Below are positions 25,497 to 36,090 of a stretch of DNA of 64,000 nt, piece after piece. The position numbers were made by a program, and so were the translations under genes. Source of the stretch: Corynebacterium pseudogenitalium. GTDB lineage: Bacteria > Actinomycetota > Actinomycetes > Mycobacteriales > Mycobacteriaceae. Numbering within the stretch: position 1 is the stretch's first letter; every line of letters begins with the position of its first letter. The notes beneath the pieces are model-generated. The model was not told the DNA's origin. It worked only from the letters and a program-made list of their open reading frames with translations, and searched no databases. The stretch spans positions 372,001 through 436,000 of the forward strand of contig NZ_CP072934.1 of the NCBI RefSeq assembly GCF_024453815.1. The letters run 5' to 3'.

Positions 25497-26018
25497 ATGG
25501 CAAATCCGAAGAATGAGCGCGAGCTTGCTGTGTTGAAGGAGAAGTTTGACGCTGCTAGCTCCATCGTGCTGACGGAGTACCGTGGTCTGACCGTTGGTCA
25601 GCTGCAGACTCTTCGTGGCGATCTCGGCTTCGATGTCGAATACCACGTCGCCAAGAACACCCTCATCAAGATCGCTGCTAACGAGCACGGCATCGAGGGT
25701 CTCGACGAGCTTCTGACCGGCCCGACCGCTATCGCTTTCATTAAGGGCGAGGCTGTCGACGCTGCTAAGGTCATGAAGAAGTTCTCCAAGGATCACGACG
25801 CGTTCGTGATCAAGGGTGGCTACATGGATGGCGCTGCTATCGACGCCGCTCAGGTTGACGCCATCGCTGAGATGGACAACCGCGAGACCACGCTTGCAAA
25901 GCTCGCTGGCGCATTCCAGGGTTCTTTGGCAAAGGCTGCTGGGCTGTTCGAGGCTCCGGCATCCAAGACGGCTCGCCTTGTCGCTGCGCTGCAGGACAAG
26001 CAGAACGACGCCGCATAA
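25497..26018 (+). CDS. rplJ: 50S ribosomal protein L10 (uL10)
   Basis: Base of the L7/L12 stalk. 173 residues with the conserved N-terminal SSIVLTEYRGLTVGQLQTLR and VAKNTLIKIA, and a C-terminal helix that binds L12 dimers. GGAAGGAGG lies upstream of the ATG. Its own leader probably mediates autoregulation. Confidence 0.98.
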   Translation: MANPKNERELAVLKEKFDAASSIVLTEYRGLTVGQLQTLRGDLGFDVEYHVAKNTLIKIAANEHGIEGLDELLTGPTAIAFIKGEAVDAAKVMKKFSKDHDAFVIKGGYMDGAAIDAAQVDAIAEMDNRETTLAKLAGAFQGSLAKAAGLFEAPASKTARLVAALQDKQNDAA

Positions 26019-26067
26019 CACACTTACAAACTTGGGCTAACCGCCCACCAATAGAAAGGAAGCCACC

Positions 26068-26457
26068 ATGGCTAAGCTGTCTAAGGACGAGCTCATTGAG
26101 CAGTTCAAGGAAATGACCCTCATCGAGCTTTCCGAGTTCCTGAAGGAATTCGAGGAGGTCTTCGACGTTACCGCTGCTGCACCAGTTGCTGTTGCTGCTG
26201 CTCCGGGCGCTGCTGGCGGCGACGCTGCTGCTGCAGAGGAGAAGGACGAGTTCGACGTTGTTCTCGAGGACGCTGGCGCCAAGAAGATCGGTGTCATCAA
26301 GGTTGTCCGCGAGCTCGTTCCGGGCCTGGGCCTGAAGGACGCCAAGGAAATGGTCGAGGGTGCTCCAAAGGCTATCCTCGAGGGCGCAAACAAGGACGAT
26401 GCAGAGGCTGCAAAGGCCAAGCTGGAAGAGGCTGGCGCAAAGGTTACCCTCAAGTAA
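26068..26457 (+). CDS. rplL: 50S ribosomal protein L7/L12 (bL12)
   Basis: Stalk protein recruiting translational GTPases. It has 129 residues: N-terminal dimerisation region, Ala-rich hinge (about 35-58), and C-terminal domain with [22 protein letters not shown]...[29 protein letters not shown] precedes the ATG. Followed by a terminator at 26487. Confidence 0.98.
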   Translation: MAKLSKDELIEQFKEMTLIELSEFLKEFEEVFDVTAAAPVAVAAAPGAAGGDAAAAEEKDEFDVVLEDAGAKKIGVIKVVRELVPGLGLKDAKEMVEGAPKAILEGANKDDAEAAKAKLEEAGAKVTLK

Positions 26458-26486
26458 TCTCGCAGGCTGCATAGCTTTTCGACGAT

Positions 26487-26523
26487 CACCCCGTCGCCAC
26501 GTACTGTGGCTGGCGGGGTGTTT
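26487..26523 (+). terminator. Terminator after rplL
   Basis: Outer stem CACCCCG/CGGGGTG (26487-26493 with 26514-26520) plus inner GCCAC/GTGGC, followed by TTT. Confidence 0.8.
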
Positions 26524-26549
26524 CGCGTTGTGTGCTAAGATTTCGCACC

Positions 26550-27476
26550 ATGCTGCCCAAATCCAGGATCATTGCTTCGTTGTTGGCGGGCCTCGGTATT
26601 GCGTTGTTGGTTGGCGGTCTGCTGGCCCCGCGTGTGCTGAACTCGGGCGCGAAGCTACCGCTGGACCTTGGGGCGGTAACGTTGACGATGGCCGATCCCG
26701 ATGGCACCCGCGAGGGCGAGCCGGCGCCGGTGGTGCACCAGCTGCATATGGAGGTGCAGAATCCGGCGGGCAAGGACTCTGCCAGCGTGCGCGTGGGGGA
26801 CACGTTGCGTGCGGGGGACGCGGGTACGGACTTTGAAAACCTTGTCGGCGCGAGCACGTGGACGTATACGTTGGACCGTGAAACCGGTGAGGCGCAGGGA
26901 CCGGCAAAGGTCCAGCTTGTGATGGCGATGCCGGCCGTCGATGTCCCGGTGGAGGGGTCGTGGCTGAAGTTGCCATCGCCGGTGAAGCAGGAGACGTACC
27001 AGGTGTTCGACCCGGTGTTGCGTGGGGCTGCTCCCGCGGAGTTCGTCGCAGAGGAATCGGTTGCTGGGCGCGCGGTGCTGCGGTTCCGGCAGGTCATTGC
27101 GCCAACGAACGTGGCGCAGCGGTACGCGGATATGCGAAACACGTTGACCGTCGAAGGGGAAGACGGTGAGCCGGTCCGCACGTTCTATACGCATAGCGCG
27201 CAGCGCGAGTTGTTGGTTGATCAGATCACCGGCGTGGTCGTGGGGATGCAGGAGCGTGTCAACGACTATTATGCTGACGTGGACGGCAATGAGGTCCAGG
27301 GCATTGTTTCCTACGACGCCGCGATGGACGAGCAGCAGACGGCCGAGCTCATCTCGCTTCTCGACGGCGCCTACGGACCTTCCGTGCAGCAGGCCTTCAC
27401 GTGGGGCGTGCTCGGTTTGGGTGGTGCGCTGACCTTGATTGGTCTGGTTGGCGCGTTGTGGCCGCGTCGGCGTTAG
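26550..27476 (+). CDS. DUF3068 (porin PorA family) membrane-anchored protein
   Basis: 308 residues with a helix at each end: about 5-27 (IIASLLAGLGIALLVGGLLAP) and about 280-302 (FTWGVLGLGGALTLIGLVGAL, then WPRRR). Between them is an extracytoplasmic DUF3068 region. The layout suggests both ends in the membrane with an external loop. Function is not established, and the family's porin name should not be over-read. TAAGAT at 26536-26541 ends eight bases before this ATG and no ribosome binding site is present, so I prefer it (leaderless) over the in-frame GTG at 26532. Its place between rplL and rpoB is normal for the genus. Confidence 0.82.
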   Translation: MLPKSRIIASLLAGLGIALLVGGLLAPRVLNSGAKLPLDLGAVTLTMADPDGTREGEPAPVVHQLHMEVQNPAGKDSASVRVGDTLRAGDAGTDFENLVGASTWTYTLDRETGEAQGPAKVQLVMAMPAVDVPVEGSWLKLPSPVKQETYQVFDPVLRGAAPAEFVAEESVAGRAVLRFRQVIAPTNVAQRYADMRNTLTVEGEDGEPVRTFYTHSAQRELLVDQITGVVVGMQERVNDYYADVDGNEVQGIVSYDAAMDEQQTAELISLLDGAYGPSVQQAFTWGVLGLGGALTLIGLVGALWPRRR

Positions 27477-27788
27477 CGTCGCGCCTGCGTTTAGTGCTAA
27501 GCTTCCCCGCGACGGCATTGAATCGGGGGATTGTTGCTGCCCTTTACAACATTGGGTGCATTGTGTAAACTCATTCGGTGCACTGGAAGCCGTCTCCAGT
27601 CCGCTATGTCAACCTTGCTTTGTTGGCGTCGAGAATTTTCGAAGCGCTGACTTGACAAGGTGATTTTGCTGTCTCTGGGGGCGGGTATTCCGAAGCAGAC
27701 CGAATGCTAATCTACCCAGCGGAAACGCCGATTTTTACAGAGCCAGAGTAGAGATCGGCGTCCGCCTTAGGTGCTGGAAGGACCCAAC
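27477..27788 (+). promoter_or_regulatory. rpoB upstream region with promoter
   Basis: These 312 bases hold no gene. The best promoter is TTTACA (27543-27548), a 17-base spacer and TAAACT (27566-27571). A second possible -10, TGCTAATCT, lies at 27705-27713 without a good -35, and an isolated TTGACA is at 27652. The leader between the first promoter and rpoB is over 200 bases. Confidence 0.6.
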
Positions 27789-30700
27789 TTGGCAGTCTCA
27801 AACCAGACCATGTCAATGGCTGAAATTCCCGGGGCTCCCGAACGTTATTCGTTCGCGAAGATCGCAGAGCCGATCGCTGTCCCGGGTCTTCTTGATGTAC
27901 AGCTTGAATCTTTCGCGTGGCTTGTTGGTACGCAGGAGTGGCGTGAGCGTGAGCAGGAAGCTCGCGGCGCCGACGCGCGTATCACGAGTGGCTTGGAGGA
28001 CATTCTCGAAGAGATTTCTCCAATCCAGGACTACTCGGGCAACATGAGCCTGACGCTGTCCGAGCCGCGCTTCGAAGATGTCAAGGACACGATCGACGAG
28101 TGTAAAGAAAAAGATATTAACTACTCCGCGCCGTTGTATGTGACGGCGGAGTTCATCAACAATGAAACCCAGGAGATTAAGTCTCAGACGGTGTTCATTG
28201 GTGATTTCCCGCTGATGACGGACAAGGGCACCTTCATCGTCAACGGCACTGAGCGTGTTGTTGTTTCGCAGTTGGTGCGTTCGCCGGGCGTGTACTTCGA
28301 CGAGACGATTGATAAGTCGACGGAACGGCCGCTGCACGCGGTGAAGGTGATCCCTTCGCGCGGTGCGTGGTTGGAGTTTGACGTCGATAAGCGTGACACG
28401 GTTGGTGTGCGTATTGACCGTAAGCGTCGTCAGCCAGTGACGGTGCTGCTGAAGGCGCTTGGTTGGACGACGGAGCAGATCACGGAGCGCTTCGGCTTCT
28501 CCGAGATCATGATGTCCACCCTCGAGAACGACGGCGTGGCGAACACCGACGAGGCTCTGCTGGAGATTTACCGCAAGCAGCGCCCGGGCGAGCAGCCGAC
28601 GCGCGACCTCGCGCAGTCCCTGCTGGAGAACTCGTTCTTCAAGGCGAAGCGCTACGACCTGGCACGAGTTGGCCGTTACAAGATCAACCGCAAGCTTGGT
28701 CTTGGCGGCGACCACGACGGTCTGATGACGCTGACCGAGGAAGACATCGCGACGACCCTCGAGTACCTGGTGCGCCTGCACGCGGGTGAGCACGAGATGA
28801 CTTCCCCGGAGGGCGAGGTTATCTCGATCAACACGGACGACATTGACCACTTTGGTAACCGTCGTCTACGCACGGTGGGCGAGCTCATCCAGAACCAGGT
28901 TCGCGTTGGTCTGTCCCGCATGGAGCGCGTTGTGCGCGAGCGTATGACGACGCAGGACGCGGAGTCCATCACCCCGACCTCGCTGATTAACGTCCGCCCG
29001 GTTTCCGCGGCGATCCGCGAGTTCTTCGGCACCTCGCAGCTGTCGCAGTTCATGGACCAGAACAACTCTCTGTCTGGTCTGACGCACAAGCGTCGTCTGT
29101 CGGCGCTGGGCCCTGGTGGTCTGTCGCGTGAGCGCGCCGGCATTGAAGTCCGAGACGTGCACCCGTCGCACTACGGCCGCATGTGCCCGATTGAGACGCC
29201 GGAAGGCCCGAACATTGGTCTGATCGGTGCGTTGGCTTCCTACGCACGCGTCAACGCGTTCGGCTTCATTGAGACGCCGTACCAGAAGGTCGAAGACGGC
29301 AAGCTGACTGATACGGTCCACTACCTGACCGCGGACGAAGAGGACCGCTACGCAATTGCGCAGGCGGCCACCCCGATGGATAAGGACGGCAACCTAACTG
29401 GTGAGCGTATTGAGGTCCGCCTGAAGGACGGCGACATCGGCGTCGTTGGCCCTAAGGGCGTCGATTACCTCGACATTTCCCCACGCCAGATGGTGTCCGT
29501 GGCAACGGCAATGATTCCGTTCCTCGAGCACGATGACGCGAACCGTGCCCTCATGGGTGCGAACATGCAGAAGCAGGCTGTGCCGCTGCTGCGTTCTGAG
29601 GCCGCGTACGTGGCCACCGGCATGGAGCAGCGCGCTGCGTACGATGCTGGTGACACGATTATTTCGGCGAAGGCTGGCGTCGTCACGAATGTGACAGGTG
29701 ACTTCATCACCGTCATGGACGACGAAGGCATCCAGGACACGTACATGCTGCGCACGTTCGAGCGCACGAACCAGGGCACCTGCTACAACCAGGTTCCGAT
29801 CGTTGACCACGGTCAGCGTGTTGAGGCTGGCCAGGTGCTGGCTGACGGTCCTGGTACCAAGAACGGTGAGATGGCGCTCGGCCGCAACCTGCTGGTTGCG
29901 TTTATGCCGTGGGAAGGCCACAACTACGAGGACGCGATCATCCTGAACCAGCGCGTGGTTGAGGACGACATTCTGACTTCCGTGCACATCGAAGAGCACG
30001 AGATCGACGCCCGCGACACCAAGCTGGGTGCAGAGGAAATTACTCGCGAGATCCCGAACGTGTCCGAGGACGTGCTGAAGGACCTCGATGAGCGCGGCAT
30101 TATCCGCATCGGTGCGGACGTGCGTGACGGCGACATCCTGGTCGGTAAGGTCACCCCGAAGGGTGAGACCGAGCTGACTCCGGAGGAGCGTCTGCTGCGC
30201 GCCATCTTCGGCGAGAAGGCCCGCGAGGTCCGCGACACCTCCCTGAAGGTGCCGCACGGTGAGACCGGTAAGGTCATCGCGGTTCGTCGCTTCTCCCGCG
30301 AGGACGACGACGATCTGTCGCCAGGCGTCAACGAGATGATTCGCGTCTATGTTGCGCAGAAGCGCAAGATCCAGGACGGCGACAAGATGGCTGGCCGCCA
30401 CGGCAACAAGGGTGTCGTGGGCAAGATTCTGCCGCAGGAAGATATGCCGTTCATGGAGGATGGCACCCCGGTGGACATCATTCTGAACACCCACGGTGTG
30501 CCGCGTCGTATGAACATTGGCCAGGTCCTTGAGGTACACCTCGGCTGGTTGGCGAAGGCTGGTTGGACGGTCAACCCGGACGATCCTGCGAACGCCAAGT
30601 TGCTCGAGACGCTGCCTGAGCATCTGTACGACGTCCCGCCTGAGTCGCTCACCGCGACCCCAGTGTTTGACGGCGCGACGAACGAGGAGATCGCTGGTCT

Positions 30701-31268
30701 GCTGGCGAATTCCAAGCCGAACCGCGACGGTGACGTCATGGTCGATGAGAACGGCAAGACCACGCTGTTCGACGGCCGCTCCGGCGAGCCATTCAAGTAC
30801 CCGATTTCCGTCGGCTACATGTACATGCTCAAGCTGCACCACCTGGTTGACGAGAAGATTCACGCTCGCTCCACTGGTCCGTACTCCATGATTACCCAGC
30901 AGCCGCTCGGCGGTAAGGCCCAGTTCGGTGGCCAGCGCTTCGGTGAGATGGAGGTGTGGGCGATGCAGGCATACGGCGCCGCCTACACGCTGCAGGAACT
31001 GCTGACGATTAAGTCGGATGACGTGGTTGGCCGCGTGAAGGTGTACGAGGCCATTGTGAAGGGCGAGAACATCCCTGACCCGGGTATTCCGGAGTCGTTC
31101 AAGGTGTTGCTCAAGGAGCTGCAGTCGCTGTGCCTGAACGTTGAAGTCCTTTCGACGGACGGCACCCCGATGGAGCTCGACGGCGATGATGACGACTTTG
31201 ATCAGGCCGGTTCCTCCCTTGGCATCAACCTGTCACGTGACGAGGGCTCCGCGGCGGACACCGCCTAA
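27789..31268 (+). CDS. rpoB: DNA-directed RNA polymerase subunit beta
   Basis: Large catalytic subunit, about 1,159 residues. I chose TTG at 27789 because GGAAGG (27775-27780) is a good ribosome binding site for it. A longer form from GTG at 27771 adds six residues, and those codons include the ribosome binding site. The rifampicin cluster reads [33 protein letters not shown] in consecutive segments, with the usual Asp, His and Ser residues unchanged, so no common resistance mutation is visible there. C-terminal [18 protein letters not shown] is intact. rpoC follows 71 bases later. Confidence 0.98.
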   Translation: MAVSNQTMSMAEIPGAPERYSFAKIAEPIAVPGLLDVQLESFAWLVGTQEWREREQEARGADARITSGLEDILEEISPIQDYSGNMSLTLSEPRFEDVKDTIDECKEKDINYSAPLYVTAEFINNETQEIKSQTVFIGDFPLMTDKGTFIVNGTERVVVSQLVRSPGVYFDETIDKSTERPLHAVKVIPSRGAWLEFDVDKRDTVGVRIDRKRRQPVTVLLKALGWTTEQITERFGFSEIMMSTLENDGVANTDEALLEIYRKQRPGEQPTRDLAQSLLENSFFKAKRYDLARVGRYKINRKLGLGGDHDGLMTLTEEDIATTLEYLVRLHAGEHEMTSPEGEVISINTDDIDHFGNRRLRTVGELIQNQVRVGLSRMERVVRERMTTQDAESITPTSLINVRPVSAAIREFFGTSQLSQFMDQNNSLSGLTHKRRLSALGPGGLSRERAGIEVRDVHPSHYGRMCPIETPEGPNIGLIGALASYARVNAFGFIETPYQKVEDGKLTDTVHYLTADEEDRYAIAQAATPMDKDGNLTGERIEVRLKDGDIGVVGPKGVDYLDISPRQMVSVATAMIPFLEHDDANRALMGANMQKQAVPLLRSEAAYVATGMEQRAAYDAGDTIISAKAGVVTNVTGDFITVMDDEGIQDTYMLRTFERTNQGTCYNQVPIVDHGQRVEAGQVLADGPGTKNGEMALGRNLLVAFMPWEGHNYEDAIILNQRVVEDDILTSVHIEEHEIDARDTKLGAEEITREIPNVSEDVLKDLDERGIIRIGADVRDGDILVGKVTPKGETELTPEERLLRAIFGEKAREVRDTSLKVPHGETGKVIAVRRFSREDDDDLSPGVNEMIRVYVAQKRKIQDGDKMAGRHGNKGVVGKILPQEDMPFMEDGTPVDIILNTHGVPRRMNIGQVLEVHLGWLAKAGWTVNPDDPANAKLLETLPEHLYDVPPESLTATPVFDGATNEEIAGLLANSKPNRDGDVMVDENGKTTLFDGRSGEPFKYPISVGYMYMLKLHHLVDEKIHARSTGPYSMITQQPLGGKAQFGGQRFGEMEVWAMQAYGAAYTLQELLTIKSDDVVGRVKVYEAIVKGENIPDPGIPESFKVLLKELQSLCLNVEVLSTDGTPMELDGDDDDFDQAGSSLGINLSRDEGSAADTA

Positions 31269-31339
31269 GCCAGGAACGAACGAAAGAATCTATCCAACTG
31301 CAATCCTCCCCGTCGTTGGGGAGGTGAAAGGGAATTTAC

Positions 31340-34300
31340 GTGTTTGACGTAAACCTCTTCGACGAGCTTCGCATCGGCCTGGCTACTGCTGACGACATCC
31401 GTCGTTGGTCGCATGGTGAGGTCAAGAAGCCCGAAACGATTAACTACCGCACGTTGAAGCCGGAAAAGGACGGCCTGTTCTGCGAGCGCATCTTCGGTCC
31501 TACCCGTGACTGGGAGTGTGCGTGTGGCAAGTACAAGCGTGTCCGCTACAAGGGCATCATTTGTGAACGTTGTGGCGTCGAGGTCACTAAGTCGAAGGTT
31601 CGCCGTGAGCGCATGGGCCACATTGAGCTGGCCGCGCCGGTGACCCACATTTGGTACTTCAAGGGCGTCCCATCGCGCCTGGGTTACCTGCTGGATCTTG
31701 CTCCGAAGGACCTGGAGCGCATCATTTACTTCGCCGCGAACATCATCACCAGTGTTGATGAGGAGGCGCGTCACAACGACATGTCGACGCTCGAGGCGGA
31801 GATGCTGCTCGAGAAGAAGGAAGTCGAGCAGGACGCGAATGCCGAGATTGCGGAGCGTGCGCAGAAGCTGGAGGAGGACCTCGCTGAGCTCGAGGCTGCC
31901 GGTGCGACTGCTGCCGCCCGCAAGAAGGTGCAGAACGCTGCTGACAAGGAGATGCAGCACATCCGCGAGGTCGGCGAGCGCGAGGTCGAGCGCCTCGACG
32001 AAATTTGGTCCACCTTCCAGAAGCTTGCTCCGAAGCAGATGATTATCGACGAGTTCCTCTACGAAGAGCTCGTGGACCGCTACGAGGACTACTTCACCGG
32101 CGGCATGGGCGCTGAGGCGATCCAGACGCTGATCCGCAACTTCGACCTCGAAGCTGAGGCGGAGGAACTGCGCACCATCATCGCTGAGGGCAAGGGCCAG
32201 AAGAAGGTCCGCGCACTGAAGCGCCTGAAGGTTGTGGCTGCGTTCCAGCGTTCCGGCAATGATCCTGCCGGCATGATCCTGGACGCGATCCCGGTGATCC
32301 CACCAGAGCTGCGTCCAATGGTGCAGCTCGACGGTGGCCGTTTCGCCACCTCGGACCTGAATGACCTGTACCGTCGCGTAATTAACCGCAACAACCGTTT
32401 GAAGCGCATGATTGACCTGGGAGCCCCAGAGATCATCGTGAACAACGAGAAGCGCATGCTGCAAGAGTCTGTCGACGCCCTCTTCGACAACGGCCGTCGT
32501 GGCCGCCCTGTCACGGGCCCAGGCAACCGTCCGCTGAAGTCCCTGTCTGACCTGCTGAAGGGTAAGCAGGGTCGCTTCCGCCAGAACCTGCTGGGTAAGC
32601 GTGTGGACTACTCTGGCCGTTCGGTCATTATTGTTGGTCCGCAGCTGAAGATGCACGAGTGTGGTCTGCCGAAGCTGATGGCGCTCGAGCTGTTCAAGCC
32701 GTTCGTGATGAAGCGCCTCGTGGACAATGAGTACGCGCAGAACATTAAGTCGGCGAAGCGCATGGTGGAGCGCCAGCGCCCTGAGGTGTGGGACGTCCTC
32801 GAAGAGGCGATTTCCGAGCACCCAGTGCTGCTGAACCGTGCACCAACCCTGCACCGCCTTGGCATTCAGGCGTTCGAGCCGAAGCTGGTCGAGGGTAAAG
32901 CAATCCAGCTGCACCCGCTGGCCTGTGAGGCGTTCAACGCTGACTTCGACGGTGACCAGATGGCAGTCCACCTGCCGCTGTCCGCGGAGGCGCAGGCCGA
33001 GGCCCGCATCCTGATGCTGTCCTCGAACAACATCCTGTCCCCGGCATCCGGCAAGCCACTGGCGATGCCTCGCCTGGACATGGTGACCGGCCTGTACTTC
33101 CTGACCATGGAAAAGGGCGAGGACGAGATCGGCGGCGAGGGTCGTTTCACCCCAGCCGACGAGAACGGCCCAGCCAAGGGCGTGTACTCCTCCTACCGTG
33201 AGGCCATCATGGCTTACGACCTGGGTGTACTTGGCCTGCAGGCACCGATCAAGGTGCGCATCGACCACCTGCGTCCGACGATTGAGATTGAGGCTGAGCA
33301 GTTCCCAGACGGCTGGTCGAAGGGCCAGGCTTGGATGATGGAGACCACCCTTGGTCGCATCATGTTCAACGAGCTGCTTCCGTTCAACTTCCCGTACCAG
33401 GAAGGCGCGATGGTCCGTAAGGGCGGCGGCGCTGGCAAGGTGCTGTTGGGCGACATCATCCAGTCGATGGTGGAGAAGTACCCAATGATTACCGTTGCCC
33501 AGACGCTGGACAAGCTGAAGGACGCCGGTTTCTACTGGGCGACCCGTTCCGGCGTGACCATCTCCATGTCCGACGTGTTGGTGCTTCCGAACAAGACGGA
33601 AATCCTTGAGCAGTACGAGCAGCGCGCCGAGGAGATCGAGCGCAAGTACTGGGAGAAGGGTGCCCTGACCGAGGAGAACCGCTACGACCGTCTCGTGGAG
33701 CTGTGGCAGGACGCCACCAACCAGGTCGGTGAAGCAGTTGAGGCGCTGTACCCGGATGACAACCCGATTCCGATGATCGTGAAGTCTGGTGCTGCCGGTA
33801 ACATGCGTCAGATCTGGACCCTGGCCGGCATGAAGGGCATGGTCGTGAACTCGCGCGGTGAGTACATCACCCGCCCGATCAAGACCTCCTTCCGCGAAGG
33901 CCTGACAGTGATGGAGTACTTCAACAACTCCCACGGTTCCCGAAAGGGCCTGGCGGATACGGCACTGCGTACCGCAGACTCCGGCTACCTGACCCGCCGT
34001 CTTGTCGACGTCGCCCAGGACGTCATCGTCCGCGAGCACGACTGCGGCACCCGCCAGGGAGTCAAGGTTCCAGTTGCGCAGCTTGCCGGTGAGAAGTTCG
34101 TCCGCGACGAGTTCGTCGAGACCTCCGTCGCTGGCCGAGTACTGGCATCCGACGCGAAGGACGCCGAGGGCAACGTTGTGCTCGAAGCCGACGCTGAGCT
34201 TTCGGAAGAGCGTATCGACGCCCTCGTCGCCGCCGGTGTCGAGGAAGTCAAGGTCCGCTCCGTCCTGACCTGCCAGACCCCAACCGGCGTCTGCGCGAAG

Positions 34301-35338
34301 TGCTACGGCAAGTCCATGGCATCCGGCAAGCTTGTCGACATCGGTGAAGCCGTCGGTATCGTGGCTGCACAGTCGATTGGTGAGCCTGGTACCCAGCTGA
34401 CCATGCGTACCTTCCACCAGGGTGGTGTCGGTGGCGACATTACCGGTGGTCTGCCACGTGTTCAGGAGCTGTTCGAGGCCCGCGTGCCGAAGAACTGCGC
34501 CCCGATCGCATCCGTGGCCGGCACCGTCACCCTCGAAGACGAAGGCAACTTCTGGACGCTCACCATCCACCCGGATGACGGCTCCGACGTTGTGGTCTAC
34601 GAGAAGCTGTCGAAGCGCCAGGGCCTCGCACAGGTCCGCCGCCCGATGGAGTCCAACCCGAACGCGATGATCGAGCGCTCCCTGCGTGAAGGCGACCACG
34701 TTAACGTGGGCGACCGCCTCCTGCGTGGCGCTGCTGACCCGCACGACGTGCTCGAGGTCCTCGGCCGCCGTGGCGTGGAAAAGCACCTCATCGACGAAGT
34801 GCAGGCCGTGTACCGCACCCAGGGTGTGTCCATCCACGACAAGCACATCGAGATCATCATCCGCCAGATGCTGCGACGCGGCACCGTCATCGACTCGGGT
34901 ACCACCGAGTTCCTGCCGGGTACGCTCGTGGACCTGTCGGAGGCACGCCAGGTCAACGCTGCGGCTGTTGCAGATGGTGGCGAGCCAGCAGAGATGCGCT
35001 CCGAGATCATGGGTATCACCAAGGCCTCCCTGGCAACCGAGTCCTGGCTGTCCGCCGCCTCGTTCCAGGAGACCACGCGTGTGCTCACGGACGCTGCTAT
35101 CAACAAGCGTTCTGACCAGCTGATCGGTCTGAAGGAGAACGTGATCATCGGTAAGCTGATCCCGGCTGGTACCGGTATCTCGCGCTACCGCAACATCACG
35201 GTCAAGCCGACGGAAGCCGCCCGCTCCGCCGCCTACTCGATCCCGTCCTTCGGCGACGGCATCTACGGCGACGAGGCATACGGCGACTACACCGGCGCCT
35301 CCGTCCCACTGGAGGAATACGGGTACGACCAGATCTAG
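31340..35338 (+). CDS. rpoC: DNA-directed RNA polymerase subunit beta'
   Basis: 1,332 residues from a GTG start behind GTGAAAGGGAA. The N-terminal zinc ribbon has [20 protein letters not shown], and the catalytic magnesium loop is NADFDGDQM. The second zinc cluster has CGTRQG...[13 protein letters not shown], and trigger-loop and bridge-helix regions are present ([16 protein letters not shown]). Normal actinobacterial length. Ends before a strong terminator. Confidence 0.98.
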   Translation: MFDVNLFDELRIGLATADDIRRWSHGEVKKPETINYRTLKPEKDGLFCERIFGPTRDWECACGKYKRVRYKGIICERCGVEVTKSKVRRERMGHIELAAPVTHIWYFKGVPSRLGYLLDLAPKDLERIIYFAANIITSVDEEARHNDMSTLEAEMLLEKKEVEQDANAEIAERAQKLEEDLAELEAAGATAAARKKVQNAADKEMQHIREVGEREVERLDEIWSTFQKLAPKQMIIDEFLYEELVDRYEDYFTGGMGAEAIQTLIRNFDLEAEAEELRTIIAEGKGQKKVRALKRLKVVAAFQRSGNDPAGMILDAIPVIPPELRPMVQLDGGRFATSDLNDLYRRVINRNNRLKRMIDLGAPEIIVNNEKRMLQESVDALFDNGRRGRPVTGPGNRPLKSLSDLLKGKQGRFRQNLLGKRVDYSGRSVIIVGPQLKMHECGLPKLMALELFKPFVMKRLVDNEYAQNIKSAKRMVERQRPEVWDVLEEAISEHPVLLNRAPTLHRLGIQAFEPKLVEGKAIQLHPLACEAFNADFDGDQMAVHLPLSAEAQAEARILMLSSNNILSPASGKPLAMPRLDMVTGLYFLTMEKGEDEIGGEGRFTPADENGPAKGVYSSYREAIMAYDLGVLGLQAPIKVRIDHLRPTIEIEAEQFPDGWSKGQAWMMETTLGRIMFNELLPFNFPYQEGAMVRKGGGAGKVLLGDIIQSMVEKYPMITVAQTLDKLKDAGFYWATRSGVTISMSDVLVLPNKTEILEQYEQRAEEIERKYWEKGALTEENRYDRLVELWQDATNQVGEAVEALYPDDNPIPMIVKSGAAGNMRQIWTLAGMKGMVVNSRGEYITRPIKTSFREGLTVMEYFNNSHGSRKGLADTALRTADSGYLTRRLVDVAQDVIVREHDCGTRQGVKVPVAQLAGEKFVRDEFVETSVAGRVLASDAKDAEGNVVLEADAELSEERIDALVAAGVEEVKVRSVLTCQTPTGVCAKCYGKSMASGKLVDIGEAVGIVAAQSIGEPGTQLTMRTFHQGGVGGDITGGLPRVQELFEARVPKNCAPIASVAGTVTLEDEGNFWTLTIHPDDGSDVVVYEKLSKRQGLAQVRRPMESNPNAMIERSLREGDHVNVGDRLLRGAADPHDVLEVLGRRGVEKHLIDEVQAVYRTQGVSIHDKHIEIIIRQMLRRGTVIDSGTTEFLPGTLVDLSEARQVNAAAVADGGEPAEMRSEIMGITKASLATESWLSAASFQETTRVLTDAAINKRSDQLIGLKENVIIGKLIPAGTGISRYRNITVKPTEAARSAAYSIPSFGDGIYGDEAYGDYTGASVPLEEYGYDQI

Positions 35339-35377
35339 TGACTCTGGCTTATAGCTAGGTCTGCTACCCCAGCACCA

Positions 35378-35415
35378 GCGCCCCGCCCCCTGAACCCAGG
35401 GAGGCGGGGCGCTTT
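35378..35415 (+). terminator. Terminator after rpoC
   Basis: A 10-bp stem GCGCCCCGCC/GGCGGGGCGC (35378-35387 with 35403-35412) plus inner CCC/GGG is followed by TTT. Confidence 0.88.
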
Positions 35416-35418
35416 GCC

Positions 35419-36090
35419 TTAGGCGCTGTACACGCCGTGGGCGTCAACTCCGCGAGCCCACTGCAATACCAGCGCGTGGCCCCGCTGTGCGGCGGCGTCC
35501 TGCAGCTGGTCGATGTTTTGCTCGATGACGGACCCCGGCCACAACGTAGTACGCAGCTGCAGTTCCATGCCATGTTCGCGGGCCGCGGCGCACACGATGT
35601 CGAGGCTTTCCCACATCCGTGCGGCCACCACGCTGGTGACACCAGCGACCGAGGGTAAGTGCTCGGGAAGCGCCTTGACGTCGAACCCGATCCAGTCGGG
35701 GCGGGTAGCCGAGTCAGCGAGAATGGAACCCAGCCTCGCGGGGACATAGCCACTCGTGTGTAGCCCGACGGGAAACCCGATCTCATGGGCCGCGGCAATC
35801 GCTTCGCCGAGTCCTGCGCATGCGAGTGGTTCGCCGCCGGAAATGACGAGGGCGTCAATAAGTCCGTGTCGAGCCCGCAGTAAGTCGAGCACTTCCGAGA
35901 AATCGTGGGGAGCAGGAGTAAATTCCTGCAAGCTAGGGTTGTGGCAGTAGCTGCAGCGCAGTGGGCAGCCTTGTGTGAATGCCGTGACCGTGAGACGGCC
36001 GGGCCAGTCGGTGGCGGAGAACGGAATGATCCCCGCCACCGGCAGGTTAGGCGAAGGCTTCTGCGAAGTAGTGACGCTCAGCGAACTCAC
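35419..36090 (-). CDS. nrdG: Anaerobic ribonucleoside-triphosphate reductase activating protein
   Basis: Radical SAM enzyme that installs the glycyl radical on NrdD. 223 residues with the cluster motif C42-x3-C46-x2-C49 (GCPLRCSYCHN), then VISGGEPL and a short barrel. The start overlaps the 3' end of nrdD by 44 bases, so the two are translated from one minus-strand message. NrdG usually has about 150-230 residues. Confidence 0.93.
   Translation of the reverse strand: MSSLSVTTSQKPSPNLPVAGIIPFSATDWPGRLTVTAFTQGCPLRCSYCHNPSLQEFTPAPHDFSEVLDLLRARHGLIDALVISGGEPLACAGLGEAIAAAHEIGFPVGLHTSGYVPARLGSILADSATRPDWIGFDVKALPEHLPSVAGVTSVVAARMWESLDIVCAAAREHGMELQLRTTLWPGSVIEQNIDQLQDAAAQRGHALVLQWARGVDAHGVYSA

Noticed and set aside
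27439..27663. Plus-strand frame between the DUF3068 gene and rpoB
   Set aside because: It begins inside the DUF3068 gene in another frame, covers the rpoB promoter and lacks a ribosome binding site.
31265..34846. 1,193-codon open frame antisense to rpoC, with shorter ones antisense to rpoB (29394-30863) and fusA (39261-41477)
   Set aside because: They mirror highly biased codon usage of the real genes on the plus strand. Their translations are Leu/Val/His/Arg-rich, match no known family and have no ribosome binding site.
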